Shown here piece after piece: positions 33,464 to 43,964 of a stretch of 64,000 bases of DNA. Source of the DNA: [Phialemoniopsis] sp. UDSM-2020. Lineage: Eukaryota > Ascomycota > Sordariomycetes > Thyridiales > Thyridiaceae. Below the pieces are notes generated by a model. The model had not been told where the DNA came from. It saw only the letters and a list, made by a program, of their open reading frames with translations, and searched no databases. Where the stretch lies: the NCBI GenBank assembly GCA_018873225.1, contig JAEILZ010000001.1:5146001-5210000 (forward strand). The letters run 5' to 3'. Both the position numbers and the translations under genes were made by a program. Each line of letters opens with the position of its first letter. Position 1 is the stretch's first letter.

Positions 33464-33840
33464 AACTCTGACTACGCCCTGTACTCGGAGCGTCTCGGTC
33501 TGCACAACGGCCACGGCGGCCACAGCATGCCGCGTGATGTTGCTGGCATGGCGGAGAAGGCTCGGGACAAGGTCCTGAGTCTTCATGCCGCTGTTGCCGC
33601 CGCAACTTCCCCCGTCGCCGCCGCCACCGCCACCGCCGTAGCCTCTGCACCTGATCTGGCTCAGACCCTTGCTCTCGCCGCCCCGTCACCATCTGCGTCT
33701 GCTTCTGCGTTCGCCCTTCCTCGATGGAACGGCGGGAGTCTTGTGGGACTTGTCCGTCACAACGAGCGCCACTAGAGGAAAAGGAGCATCGTCGGACACT
33801 GAGAAGAACAACAAGTCTGCCGCGTCACCGAGCAAGAGCA
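33464..33840 (+). pseudogene. relic of second-exon module of the local small-protein family
   Basis: In frame from 33464 it reads SDYALYSERLG, then SMPRDVAGMAEKARDKVLSL and an Ala/Ser/Pro-rich tail. This parallels the second exon of the intact inverted copy at 49865-50557 (PNYALYSELME, NMPREVFAMVQAARSKLPSL, Ala/Pro tail). The frame stops at 33773-33775; in another frame the following sequence (SSDTEKNNKSAASPSK) still resembles the tail of that copy (SDNEDDSAAARPSKK). No first-exon module is found upstream. It is read as a decayed partial duplicate. Confidence 0.55.
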
Positions 33841-34131
33841 ACTCTTCCACATCCTGGGCCTCGTCGGCCTGCCACCTCCTGCACTCCCCTGCCTACCAGC
33901 CAGCTACGGCCCAAGTCATCACAGTACCTCCCAGTGGAGGTTGCATCACACTCGCACAGCACCAGACTGTACTGGACTTTTCAGTATATATATTCAGACT
34001 ATCAACACTCAACACACAATATATATATAATCAACAACTCTCAACGAGCCCCTTTCACAATCCTTCCTCCTTTTACCCACTCGTACTACTTGTAAAAAGT
34101 CGAGAGGGGGATCTCGTGCAACTCGCGCGAG

Positions 34132-34287
34132 ATGAAAAAGAAGGCTCTCGCCAAGCGCACCAAGAAGATCTTGCCCCAGCGCAACACCACCAAGAAGCCC
34201 GACATGGCTCACAAGGAGAAGAAGAAGGAGGAGGTCAAGAACCAGACCGATCCTGAACGCGCCCTGGAAGCGGAGCGAAAGCGGTGA
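34132..34287 (+). pseudogene. lysine-rich 51-codon frame, probable relic tail
   Basis: An ATG-started frame encodes a very basic peptide (MKKKALAKRTKKILPQRN; KEKKKEEVKNQTDPERALE). Its end (34229-34260) is repeated with about 80% identity at 34491-34522, and what follows resembles the segment at 37540-37640. It may be the tail of a decayed family member rather than a gene of its own. Confidence 0.35.
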
Positions 34288-34443
34288 GAGTGAGGCATAA
34301 TCGTGTCTGCGTATGGCTGTGGTTGGCCAAGAAGAAGCGCCTCTCAGGCGCAACGGGGCCTCTAGTAGAAACCCAGCATGTGACCGATGGGGGTAGGTTG
34401 GACGAGTCAAGGCCTGCTTTTTGTTGAGTAGTTAAAATACCAT

Positions 34444-34560
34444 CTGCAACAACTTGGAGAAGGAGAAGCACCGCGTCATCGAGGACGACGAGGAGGCCAA
34501 GGACAAGACGGACCCTGAACGCAGAACGCGTTTAGGGATACGAACGAGGCATATTCATGC
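34444..34560 (+). repeat. second copy of the KxKTDPER segment
   Basis: Contains AGGAGGCCAAGGACAAGACG-type sequence (34491-34522) matching 34229-34260, then an ERxRxxRGxF-like stretch also found near 37540. Unit spacing is 262 bases. It is part of a set of direct repeats derived from tandem duplication of the local gene family. Confidence 0.45.
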
Positions 34561-34628
34561 CTGTGCTTGGTCACAGTTTCTTTTCTACATATACTCAAAT
34601 CTCATACTAAATCGCCAAACGAAATCAA

Positions 34629-34740
34629 CTGGCCAACGACGACGAGGATGCCCGAAGGCTCTTCGCCTTGGTCAGGTCGTGTGGCCTGTCACTCAGAGAG
34701 GTGCACAAGCTACTCGCTCGGCTTGCCTCCTCCCAAGCCC
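34629..34740 (+). pseudogene. relic of first-exon module, start codon lost
   Basis: Translating from CTG at 34629 gives LANDDEDARRLFALVRSCGL and then SLREVHKLLARLASSQ. This matches the intact inverted copy (MANDEEDARELFEIVKSYGL, SIRDVEKILGMLAASR) position for position, but with CTG in place of ATG. No second-exon module follows in frame. Confidence 0.6.
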
Positions 34741-34801
34741 AGACCGTCTCGGCTACCGCTTATCAAGATCCGCCGACCATACCGAGGTGCTATCCAGCGA
34801 A

Positions 34802-35285
34802 GACCAAGAGACTCAAGACCTCCTTGCGCGCGTCCAAGCCTTCAGTATGACGGCCCGAATGGCCGAGAAACTTCTCGCGATGCTTGCCGCTTTGCAAGCT
34901 GATCTAGACGCGACAGGCATTCGCCGACCAAAGTTTCTACCTTGGCCCGTGTACATCACTGGCCCGCGGGAACTGATGAAGAAATCCACCAAGATTGTCT
35001 GTTACGGAAGTGAGTTTCGAAAGATCTGCCCTGTGTCTCCTTGGATCTACACTCACCAACCCTTCAGCCCTTCAAGAGTACCTTGATTCGAGGCCGCCTT
35101 CCGCTCACGATGAGAGTCGCCAGATGTTCAAGGGCTGGTCTGCGAACCTCGTCTTGTCTCTCCTTGGTGACTTCAATGGTACTGGTACAAAGGAGCCCAA
35201 AGCCAAGTGCACAGTCAAAGACGTCTTCATTGACGCCTTCATGGCCGCCATCCACTCTGGCATTATATATACACTCAACGTGTAA
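34802..35285 (+). pseudogene. second first-exon relic with downstream orphan frame
   Basis: From 34802 the frame reads DQETQDLLARVQAFSMTARM and then AEKLLAMLAALQADLD, another first-exon module 173 bases after the previous one and in a different frame. A possible donor (GTGAGT near 35010) and acceptor lead to a frame ending at 35285 (LVLSLLGDFNGTG, FIDAFMAAIHSG) that shows no second-exon signature. It could be a rearranged gene, but is more likely decayed. Confidence 0.45.
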
Positions 35286-36020
35286 CCCTCAGAACAATAT
35301 ATATATACATACACTCAACAATCTCCAACCGGCAGCTCTTAAATCTCGGCTCAGATGTCTCCGCCGTCACTCACAAGCTGCGGCCCCTGCCCCGGTCCCA
35401 CTACGGCCTGGCCCTTGCTCTGCCTCCGGCTCCTGGTCAAGCAAAACATTCGGTGCAGACTCGGTGGAGGTGATGGAGGAAGCTCATCCGGTCTGGACGT
35501 CTCTCTTGAAGTTGTCGCTCTCACAAGACTTTCCAGATCGAGTGAGCTTCCTCCATCACATTAACTGACCCGCACTGGACATTCCATCATATTGTCTCAG
35601 ACATGCCGTCAATGTTGTTACCCCCTGCATCACTCACCGACGTCCAACTAGGAGCATACACACCTCGCCGTACAAGTTGCAACAGCATGATGCAACACCA
35701 ACAGGACCTCTTCGTTATATATACGACTTTTCATGATCCGTACGCCTTATGCATCAGGCATCCCTTCAAGATGGGAAAGGAGCTGTTTGATCGCAAGGGC
35801 GTTACATCACCTTTCACTCTTGATGATCTTGTGCCTCTTGCTCATCAGCAACCTCAAGAAGCTTCATCCCTCCAGAAGACCTTCGATTATATATATTCAA
35901 AGAAGCAATGTCTTTCCTCCTCTCCTTCCTTGACTACTGTCGCTCCGTGTGAAAGAGCTCCTTCGCCGCACAACACAAGCTCTTTATCGAATCCATCAAG
36001 TCCTTCCTTGCCATATCAAG

Positions 36021-36172
36021 ATGGCAAACAACGACCAGGAGGCTCGCAACCTCCTCGAAAAGGTCACGGCCTAAGGCCTGATGGCAAAAAAGGCCGAGAA
36101 GCTTCTCGGCATGCTCGCTGCGTCCCGGGCTGATGAAGAGGAGTTCAAGGCCGCCATCAAGCACTTCCCTCT
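36021..36172 (+). pseudogene. first-exon relic with nonsense codon
   Basis: An intact ATG starts MANNDQEARNLLEKVTA, then TAA at 36072-36074 stands where the intact inverted copy has Tyr18; reading continues GLMAKKAEKLLGMLAASRAD, then EEEFKAAIK. DNA identity to the inverted copy is high here (LGMLAASRADE is identical). The disabling change is a single codon, so decay may be recent. Confidence 0.65.
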
Positions 36173-36439
36173 TCCTTTCTCTTCAAGTCTGGAATCTCGC
36201 GTTTTTTGTTCCTTTCTTGAGTTGCTGCAACTTCATCATCTACATCAACGACTACAACTACACCACAGAATTGCTGAGTGATCATCGGCTAACAACTTAT
36301 ATCCCTCGTCAGAGTTGTCCCGATTTTTCTTGCGTCAATATGAGCCAGCCGTTTGTGCTAGGGTGTTACACTGTTACACCCTGCACACCTCACCACCAGA
36401 CCTCTTAGTCGAGGCGCATCATCCCAGCACAAGACATCC

Positions 36440-37730
36440 GGCTCCTTAATGCAAGACTGTTCAGACCTGTACCACAGCCCAGACAAAGCTGTGCAGCGCC
36501 TGATGAGGCTGCTATTGCCAAATGCGGTATCAGTCCCGACAACTCTCAGGGCATCCAGTGACGCCCTACAACATGGGTCGTCCCAAGAATGCCCAAAATT
36601 ATGCCGCCGCCAAATGCAAACAACCTTCAGCAACATATATATATACAACAACACGCAACTATATATCCATATTCAGAATCTTAAAAGAAAAGCTGTACAG
36701 CAGAAGACAAGTCCTCCCGTCGTTGGATGCAGACAGACCCAAGGACTACACAGGTGCTCAGTGGCGTCAGAACGAGACGGACAGTCCCATGAGCCCTCCA
36801 TATCCAGTGCTCGGAATGGCACTGCATCTGCGGTCGTTTGCGATGCAAAGGAAAATCAGCCTTCGGGATCGAAAGAAGAAGAGACGGCCTACTGCACTTG
36901 CTTGCAGCCCGAAGTGGCTGGCGAACCCATGTGCTGACCGAAACACGATCGGCCCCGCCGACTGAGAAGAAGGACAGCAAGACCTTCTCTTATATATACC
37001 CATCTCTATATATATTTACATCACAAACAAACCTATATAGCAGTAGATGAGGCTACCGTTGTCAAGTGAACAAAAGCCCCAAGAACTCCACAAGTGTTGA
37101 GTGACGCCAGATCGAGATGGGCAAGCACCCGAAATCTTCACAATCAAAGCCGAAGAAGCCACTGGACCGTCCCCCTTCCGCGGCGCAGAGTGCAGGGCCT
37201 TCGGGCCCAAATGAAGAAGGCCAGGAGGACTTCTGCGCCTGCTTGCACCCCGAAGTGGCTGGCGAGTCTTCGGCTGCCGAAGAATCCCGATCGGTCTCCC
37301 CCGCTGAGAAGATGGGAGAGACCTCCTATTATATACACTCATCTATATATATGACAATGCAAGAAAAAGCAGTGCAGTAGCAGACGAGGCTGCCATTGCC
37401 AAGTGCTCTAAAAGCCCCAAAGACTCCGCTTCCGCTGTCGCCGACCAATCCGGTCACTCCTGGTACCCAGCCTGTCACCACTTCCGTCGCAACCGCAAGA
37501 ACACAATTAGGCAATTCACGTCGAGCGAAGGCGGAAACGCGCTCTCCTGGCGGAGCGAGAACGATTTGAACGAGGCATGTTCCTGCCCGCACTTGGTCAT
37601 GGCTGGCTACCCGAGAAGAAGCGCCCCTCAGGCTCGACTGGGCGCGCGAACCCCAACAAGCGAGGACTCACGATCGGCCCCGCCGACTGAGAAGGAGACG
37701 ACTTTCTCTTATATATACTCAGAACACATG
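36440..37730 (+). repeat. tandem decayed blocks of about 345 bp with TATATATA junctions
   Basis: At least four related blocks start near 36440, 36660, 37030 and 37365. Shared elements in order are GAGGCTGCCATTGCCAA-like sequence, AAAAGCCCCAA, a GTGACGCC/ATGGGCAAG segment, a CxCLHPEVAGE-coding segment (not clear in the first block), CGATCGG(C/T)CCCGCCGACTGAGAA-type sequence and a TCTTATATATAC end. Frames are broken differently in each block; the third has the longest ORF (37117-37380, ATG-started). They look like tandem duplications of one ancestral coding segment that has since decayed. Confidence 0.55.
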
Positions 37731-38750
37731 AAATAGAAGGACATGCGGAGCATTTCTTCCACTGAGGAGACGTGGCCGAGATGCGGCAAGCCTTTCCGGC
37801 CCAGCCTACCGCTACTCCAGGCCAGACAGTCACGAATGCCCCGATGAGAGAAGTCCTGTTGGACAATACCTACATGACCTCTCCCGGCACTTGGCATCGA
37901 AACCCACAGTCTCGACCACCCACCTGCGAAACTCCATGCACGACCCTCATCCTACCACTAGCGTATCGCGATAACTATCAGCAGCAAGAAAGGCTACTCC
38001 TCTTATCGATAGCCTTCCTTGCCCTCCTCCCCATCCCCCTCTATGCTCTCCTCTCCTCAATGGCCAAGGCTGTCCTCGCCTATCCAAGCCTTGAGAGCCT
38101 GGAGGGTCGCCTACGCGAAGCCTATGGAGAGGAGGCTGTTTGTGTTGCGGGACAACATAGTTAAAGACAAACTGGTCTAGTTTTGTAGGTGGAGAGTCAC
38201 TGCCACCTAAGCATTGTACGCGACTCATGCAACGCGCACACCTGAGTCTCGCCCATTTATGCGCAAGCCAGTCATCTCCTCCGGGGTTCGACAAGAAAAT
38301 GCCGAGCGACAACAACACGACGGAGGTTGCGCGGGGACTTGACGGGACGAAGGATATACGGAAGACAAATGAGTTGCTCTTTCGTTACATGTCTTATATT
38401 CAGATATATACAAATCACATCTACATAACCTCCCGCACGATGATGGACGCAGTGCTCGTGGAATGACCTGTTTAATTGAGTAACTGTGAGAAGTCAGTCC
38501 TGCTGTGATTTCCTCCCTGGCAGCCTTCTGGGCAGAGTGAATCTGAGTTGACAGTGAAAAAGTAGCTCGAGAACTTTCGTGGGGTTGGCGATTTCTGAGA
38601 ACGAGGTGACAGCCTCAATTTTATTTCTTTTCGACTTGTGGACAAACCCTTCTATGACTTCCCAAAATCCCGATCCCTCTTTTGGTCTTTATTCCCTGAG
38701 AGCACACTTCTATTCTCGAACCTTTCTATCATCAAAGATTACCGATCGAA
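37731..38750. other. intergenic, promoter of copy A at right end
   Basis: No recognisable gene. Further TATATA tracts occur (38392-38408). GCCTTCTGGGCAGA at 38523-38536, 215 bases upstream of copy A, recurs upstream of copy D (43683). The last 120 bases are pyrimidine-rich, like the leaders of the other copies. Confidence 0.45.
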
Positions 38751-39345
38751 ATGGCAGGAGAACCCTCCCAAGACGCCATGACGCCCGAGAATCTCGCCAA
38801 AGCCAAGAAGCTCCTTAAAATCGCCGACCGCTACAACGCGACCCCCGAGATGATCGAGAATGCCCTTGAAACCTTTGAAGTCACCCAGCGATTCGGAGCC
38901 ACTACGAAGGACGTTGCGTGCGCGCTGGCTGCTGTCACATGCACCACGAAGAACCCCAGGGTCTGGAAGCAGCAGGTAAGGTTTCATGTTACATAATCTA
39001 CTCACTTCTATCTCTTAATTGTGACTAAGAGGATTCTATGTGTAGGGTTAAATTAACTACGACCTTGCCGGTTATCTCGTCCCGGAAGTTAGCGGAGGCG
39101 ACTTCAACTTCCGCATCCCACGACAGATCGAGAACTCTGTGTCTGATATGCGAGCCACAATCTCGGTCAATGACTCTGTGGCCAGTAATGTTCTTTGGAA
39201 GATGGATAACAAGAAGAGTACCGCACAGGAGCTGCAGCAGCAGCGACACCAGGAGTGGGAGGACAAACAGCAGTATGAGGAGTAGGAGCAGCACGAGCAC
39301 AGCGAGGGAGGCGGGGAGGACAAGGTGAAGGCCGAGGGTCACTAA
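38751..39345 (+). pseudogene. family copy A, disabled by stop codons
   Basis: Exon 1 (38751-38975, 75 codons) is intact and longer than in other copies, because the helical module is partly doubled: LLKIADRYNATPEMIENALE is followed by FEVTQRFGATTKDVACALAA. After a 70-base intron the second exon would begin at 39046 with GGT TAA, where copy B has ACC AAA. Beyond that stop the conserved frame is recognisable (NYDLAGYLVPE, FRIPRQIENSVSDMRA) to a TAG at 39283 and a final TAA at 39343. With these stops it can make only a first-exon peptide unless splicing differs. A pseudogene is the simplest reading. Confidence 0.65.
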
Positions 39346-39790
39346 GCCGTCAGTGTCTGAAAGTATTGTTTTCGTTTGTTGAACTACGGCTTTGCTTTTG
39401 CAACGGCAAAGGAAATGGGGTTTCTACAAGGATCAGTCAGTGGCAAGGAAATCAGCATAAGCTGTTTTCAGATTGCACTTTCAGTATGTGTTTGGCGTTG
39501 ACTGATGAGACTGGTGTCAAGAGGTTGTCCTCCCTGGGTCATAGCTTTGCAACTATGCGAGTTGCCATTGCAAACCATTGCAAAGGTTTAGTCAAGAACA
39601 CACCTGTCTACTCTTGCTTTGAAATATTGCTTCCCGGGCCATGACGCATGGCATTCATTACATCTTGGCTTGATTCAGTGACAGTCAGAACCATGTTTGC
39701 TAGACATCAAGCTTGATGCAACGGCAAAGCCGCCCCCTGGACTTCAATATTTAAACGCAGCATTTTCCTGTCCCCTGCGACAGGTAATAG

Positions 39791-39903
39791 GTCAAGGAGG
39801 AGATCAAAGACGAGTCTGGCAATGACATTGACATAGACCTGGAGGGCTGGGCCGATTTTGGCTCAGCAGTCTGCAGCCTTTGAGGCTGAGCAGGCCGACT
39901 TCA
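39791..39903 (+). pseudogene. relic of family C-terminus
   Basis: Reads VKEEIKDESGNDIDIDLEGW, then after a one-base frame change LAQQSAAFEAEQADF. This matches the acidic tail and last element of copies C and D (EIKEE, VDMDL, WAEYFAQRQASFEAE). No first exon or Pro-Arg core accompanies it. It is either the displaced 3' end of copy A or a separate lost copy. Confidence 0.6.
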
Positions 39904-40362
39904 CCATGCAGGTTGTTGAGCTGGTCAACTCACAGATGGCGCCTCTAAGAGTGTTTTTACGGTATATACATCACTTGCTTTCTACTGGTCAATCGGAAAT
40001 CAAGAGAAAGGGCCCCCAGAACCTTGAAGGAGAGACATTCTGATGGGTGGTTCTGCCGAAATTTATATTTATTCGTGTCCAAGCGACAGTGCAAACAGAT
40101 ACCACCAAGGGCCCTATTTCACATTTGGGTCAAACCTACCATCTTTTTTGATCTCAGCTGTTTCCTGCTGTTTACTTTCCAGTCTCAAGCGCTTTTTGCC
40201 TCCAAATCATCTTTTCATCAACAGACAACAGCATTTCTCCTACCATTGCCCTCCACCTTCTTCTGTTCTAGGTCAACTTCATCGCACAACTCTTTTCTCG
40301 ACTATCAACCTCATCACACACCTTTTGCCAACCATCAACTATCAGATTCAAAGACCTTCAAG

Positions 40363-41030
40363 ATGGCAGCAATCGCCCAAGCTGACCTCAAAAAAGTAAA
40401 TGAGCTTCTTCAGGTCATTCGAATATTCCATGCGACCCCAAGACAGGTCAAAGCCGCTCTGGCTCTCGTTGTTTGTGCCACGCGACCCATAAAAGAATGG
40501 GTTCGAGAGGTACAAATCCTTGTTACCCCCTCCAGCACTGACACAATGACTGACTTAGACGAACTCGACATCAGACCAAATTGGACTACAAGCTGGTCGC
40601 GCGCCTGCTTGGCAATCGCAATCCCCGAAGCGCGTATGACCTACCGCGCGAACTGGAAAAGCATGCACAAAGCATGCGAAAGGCCATTGAGGCGAGTGAC
40701 CCTGTCGCAGGCGCCCTCCTTAAGAAGCGCCGCATCATTCTGCTCAAGCGCCCTCGTACGGCGCCACCCGCCGTGAGGGTTACGAACCAGGGGGATGATG
40801 ATGGCGCTGATCAGGACGGCAGTGAGCACGGGGATCGAGAGGAGTCGCTAGAGAATTCCGACCAACACATGAACGACACTTCTGACGAATATGAGGACGA
40901 GGACGGATGGGTCACAGATGATGACAATGAACTTGACGATGATGAGATGCTGGATGAGGTCAAGGAGGAACCTACAAGCGACGATGACATTGATATGGGC
41001 ATCGAGGGAAGAAAATACGGACGAGGTTAA
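40363..41030 (+). CDS. family copy B, small acidic probable nuclear protein (C-terminus frameshifted)
   Basis: Exons are 40363-40509 and 40575-41030, giving 200 residues. The family is unrecognised. Exon 1 (49 codons) encodes a helical module (MAAIAQADLKKVNELLQ, FHATPRQVKAALAL, EWVRE). Exon 2 starts TKLDYKLVARLLGNRNPRSA, YDLPRELEKHAQSMRKAIEA, then a basic patch LLKKRRIILLKRP, a possible nuclear localisation signal, and a long Asp/Glu tail. A one-base shift around 41004-41010 (run GAGGG) puts the conserved end (LWAEYFRQFEAEQ) into another frame that stops at 41122-41124. The predicted protein therefore ends early with GRKYGRG. The leader is pyrimidine-rich, as in expressed fungal genes. No signal peptide is present. 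Confidence 0.75.
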
Positions 41031-41124
41031 GGATGAGGAGGACGAAGATGATAGCCGGGATGATGAACTTTGGGCTGAGTATTTCCGCCAGTTCGAGGCT
41101 GAGCAAGCCGAGATGGAGCTCTGA

Positions 41125-41953
41125 ATGTCTCAGTCTTCTTTTTTCTTTCGGCCTATTAAGAATCCAGGAACACCTTACGATCTCGAAGACCAGAATGACA
41201 CATTTCCAGTGTTCATAACGGGTCCAAGTCGACTTTTAAAGCTGACATGCGCGTGGAAGAAGATACAGCACATTCCCCTGGTCGCAAATACTACCACCAC
41301 ATATATGAGTGCCACTTGTGTTCTGTTCACTTGTAAGGAAGCTTGCTAGACAGTCGACATGTTTCGCGAGGTGGAAGACTTCCCAGACTTCCCGACTGAA
41401 GGGTAATCACATAGATTGTGGGCGCAAATCATGCATGGGATGCAGACCGGCAATGCGAGCAATATAAGCAATGCAATTGCGGCCGACGACCCCAACGAGC
41501 GACAGTAGAAAGAGCTTGATTGCAATGACTATGTTCAAGAACGGCTCAGGCTCAAGTGCATGGTATCATACCGCGACAACAGAGGGAAGCGGACTTGTTA
41601 CGCGTCGTGCTCCCCACCATCTCCAGGAACATTGAAACAGAGCAGACACAAATCGAAACGTTCTCTTGGCGTCAAACCGACCCATGCCGTCTCCTAGAAT
41701 TCAATTTCGCGACACATAAATTAGTCATATCAGAGACACTTCAAGTTTTGATCACTTTGCTTATCACTCAAGAACCATCCCACTTGAAACACCTTTTCTG
41801 TCACCATTTCCCACCCAGACACCAAATACCTTTCGGCTAGCAACTCCCCGACTTGTACCAACTACTTTTCCCTACCTCATTTGAAGTCAGATCCCGTAAC
41901 CTAAGCATACTCAGGCTCTTCAACTATCCGCCATCTAGTACACACCCTGCAAG
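41125..41953. other. intergenic between copies B and C
   Basis: No module of the family or other gene was found. The final 200 bases are the pyrimidine-rich leader of copy C. Confidence 0.5.
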
Positions 41954-42691
41954 ATGGCGGCTATTCCCCCTGAAGACCTTGATGAAGCGCGAGAGTTGCT
42001 GGACATTGTGAGACGATTTCACGCACGACCAAGCCATGTCCAGGCGGCTCTCGCACTTCTTGTCGGAGCTCGAACACCGACTAAGACTTGGGTCAAGGAG
42101 GTAAGACTGAGACTTCTGCTTTCTCAACCTGTTAACAAGAGACTGATCTATTCATTTCACTGCGATAAGACCCGTCCGGACTACAAGCTAGTCGCCCACC
42201 TGATGAAGCGAAAGAATCCGCATAGCGCACACGACCTACCTCGTGACGTTGAAAAGCATGTGGCTTCGATGAGAAAGGCCCTTGAAGAGGACGACCCGGT
42301 CACTGCCGAGCTACTAAAGAAGCGGCGTATCATCGTGCTCAAACGACCTGGTACAACAATGCAGCCCACCGATGCTGACGAGGACCTTCAGGACGCAGAA
42401 GGTGCCACCGGCGGGGACATGCAAGAAGTCGAACACGATGCAGCCGAGGATCTTTTGGGAGAGGGACACACCGAATTTGAGGAGGCAGTGGGCTACTATG
42501 GCGAGGACGAGCTCGAGGATTCCCACGAACAGGAAATCAAAGAAGAGCCCGAGGATGGCGATGTTTCTATGGGCATTCACGAGTACCAGGAGGAGAATGA
42601 CGACGAGAACCACGATGACGAGGTTTGGGCCGAATACTTTCGTCAGCGACAGGCATCTTTTGAGGCCGAGCAAGCCTCTATGGAAGATTAG
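41954..42691 (+). CDS. family copy C, small acidic probable nuclear protein
   Basis: Exons are 41954-42100 and 42170-42691, giving 222 residues. It has the full family layout: exon 1 module (MAAIPPEDLDEARELLDIVR, FHARPSHVQAALAL, TWVKE; 27 of 49 residues identical to copy B), phase-0 intron, exon 2 core (TRPDYKLVAHLMKRKNPHSA, HDLPRDVEKHVASMRKALEE), basic patch LLKKRRIIVLKRP, acidic tail, a KEEPEDGDVSMG element resembling a SUMO site (psi-K-x-E), and the conserved C-terminus EVWAEYFRQRQASFEAEQAS. The 69-base intron is a multiple of three and lacks a stop, so retention would insert 23 residues. Function unknown. Confidence 0.85.
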   Translation: MAAIPPEDLDEARELLDIVRRFHARPSHVQAALALLVGARTPTKTWVKEVRLRLLLSQPVNKRLIYSFHCDKTRPDYKLVAHLMKRKNPHSAHDLPRDVEKHVASMRKALEEDDPVTAELLKKRRIIVLKRPGTTMQPTDADEDLQDAEGATGGDMQEVEHDAAEDLLGEGHTEFEEAVGYYGEDELEDSHEQEIKEEPEDGDVSMGIHEYQEENDDENHDDEVWAEYFRQRQASFEAEQASMED

Positions 42692-43964
42692 TCTAGTCAC
42701 AGGAGCTGTGAACTTTACGGGGTTGAACGGCCGTTCCATCTACCTTGACCTCAACTGACCCGTGCAACGAGGACCAAACTCCAAGTTGCCAGGCAGTGAG
42801 GGCACATGGGATAGATAGGCAGTTAATGAACAATGGGAACAATTCATCTGGGAAATTGCAACTTGATGATCGCCAGTAAATTCAGTGTGGGCAGCCACGA
42901 ATGGATTGTCGGTTCCGGTGCAAGCATACACATCAGATAGGCTGTCTTGCCTTCATGATACCTATACCACCAGCGGAGCATTGGGCAGCCTTGTTCCAAT
43001 GCATCAAGTCGATAAATGAACGATAGGTTGGAACGATGACGGCGCGCAATAGATTGACACAGAAACAAGTTAGTTGTCTTTCCCGGTTGCAAAAGGATCC
43101 ATGCCTTGTGGCTTCTACCCGGGATTACTTCGATTTCAAATTCAGTCGTCAATCCTCATCCAACCCGATAGTGTTGGTTGACTGGGTTAGGCTGCATCTG
43201 GGCGGTGTGATAGGAGATGAAGTTCAACATTGGACCGTCCTCGGCCCCTTGTCGTTCGATATAACGTGTTCTGATGTATTTGATCCTTTCCAAAAGTGTT
43301 GTCTGTCGGCGATTCAGCTCATACTCCTCTTAAGTGATAGGTGCAAACCATGAGATGTTGGCAAAATATCGATCACATGGGTATCGTCGATCGAGATTTA
43401 TGATCTTTTATAAAAAGACTTACTGGAAAATGAAAGACGGGACAACATTCTGCAGAGGGGGTTGCAGACATGGGGTCAAGGCGGAAAGTAGGGGCCTGTA
43501 CACGTGTGCTTTGGACATGACATAGAACTTTGAGGCATGCGCTGGAGTTGACGACGACAAGGCAGATGCTGATGCTTCACGACTGCTTAAGCCCCAGTAG
43601 GTGAATCACAGTTTTGCTGTGCCAACTAAGTTCTGTCTTCAAGCTCCAGTGAAAGGCTAAGAGGTATCTTCTATGTTTTGTTGCCTTCTGGGCAGAATTC
43701 ATTTTGCACTAATCACCTTCCAAGGTTGCTTGAGCCTCCAGCAATTCAGCGTCTACTCACTTTTTCGTCAGCCGAGCACCCTTTCCCTTTTTTATCAATC
43801 ACCTCGCCTGAAGGCCTCCTCATCACCTACTCATAAACCACTTCAAGTCTGTCACCTGCCCACAACCACTTCCTTTAATCACCTTTCATCAACCACATTA
43901 CAATCGACATCCTCAGATCACCGACAGTCTTGCAATCACCTACGACCAGATCTAAGGATTGAAA
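42692..43964. other. intergenic between copies C and D
   Basis: 1.27 kb without a supported gene. GCCTTCTGGGCAGA lies at 43683-43696, upstream of copy D, and the last 200 bases are a pyrimidine-rich leader with repeated ATCACC/CAACCAC words. Confidence 0.5.

Noticed and set aside
39038..39328. 97-codon frame overlapping copy A exon 2
   Set aside because: It lies in a different frame from the conserved Pro-Arg module and has no similarity to the family.
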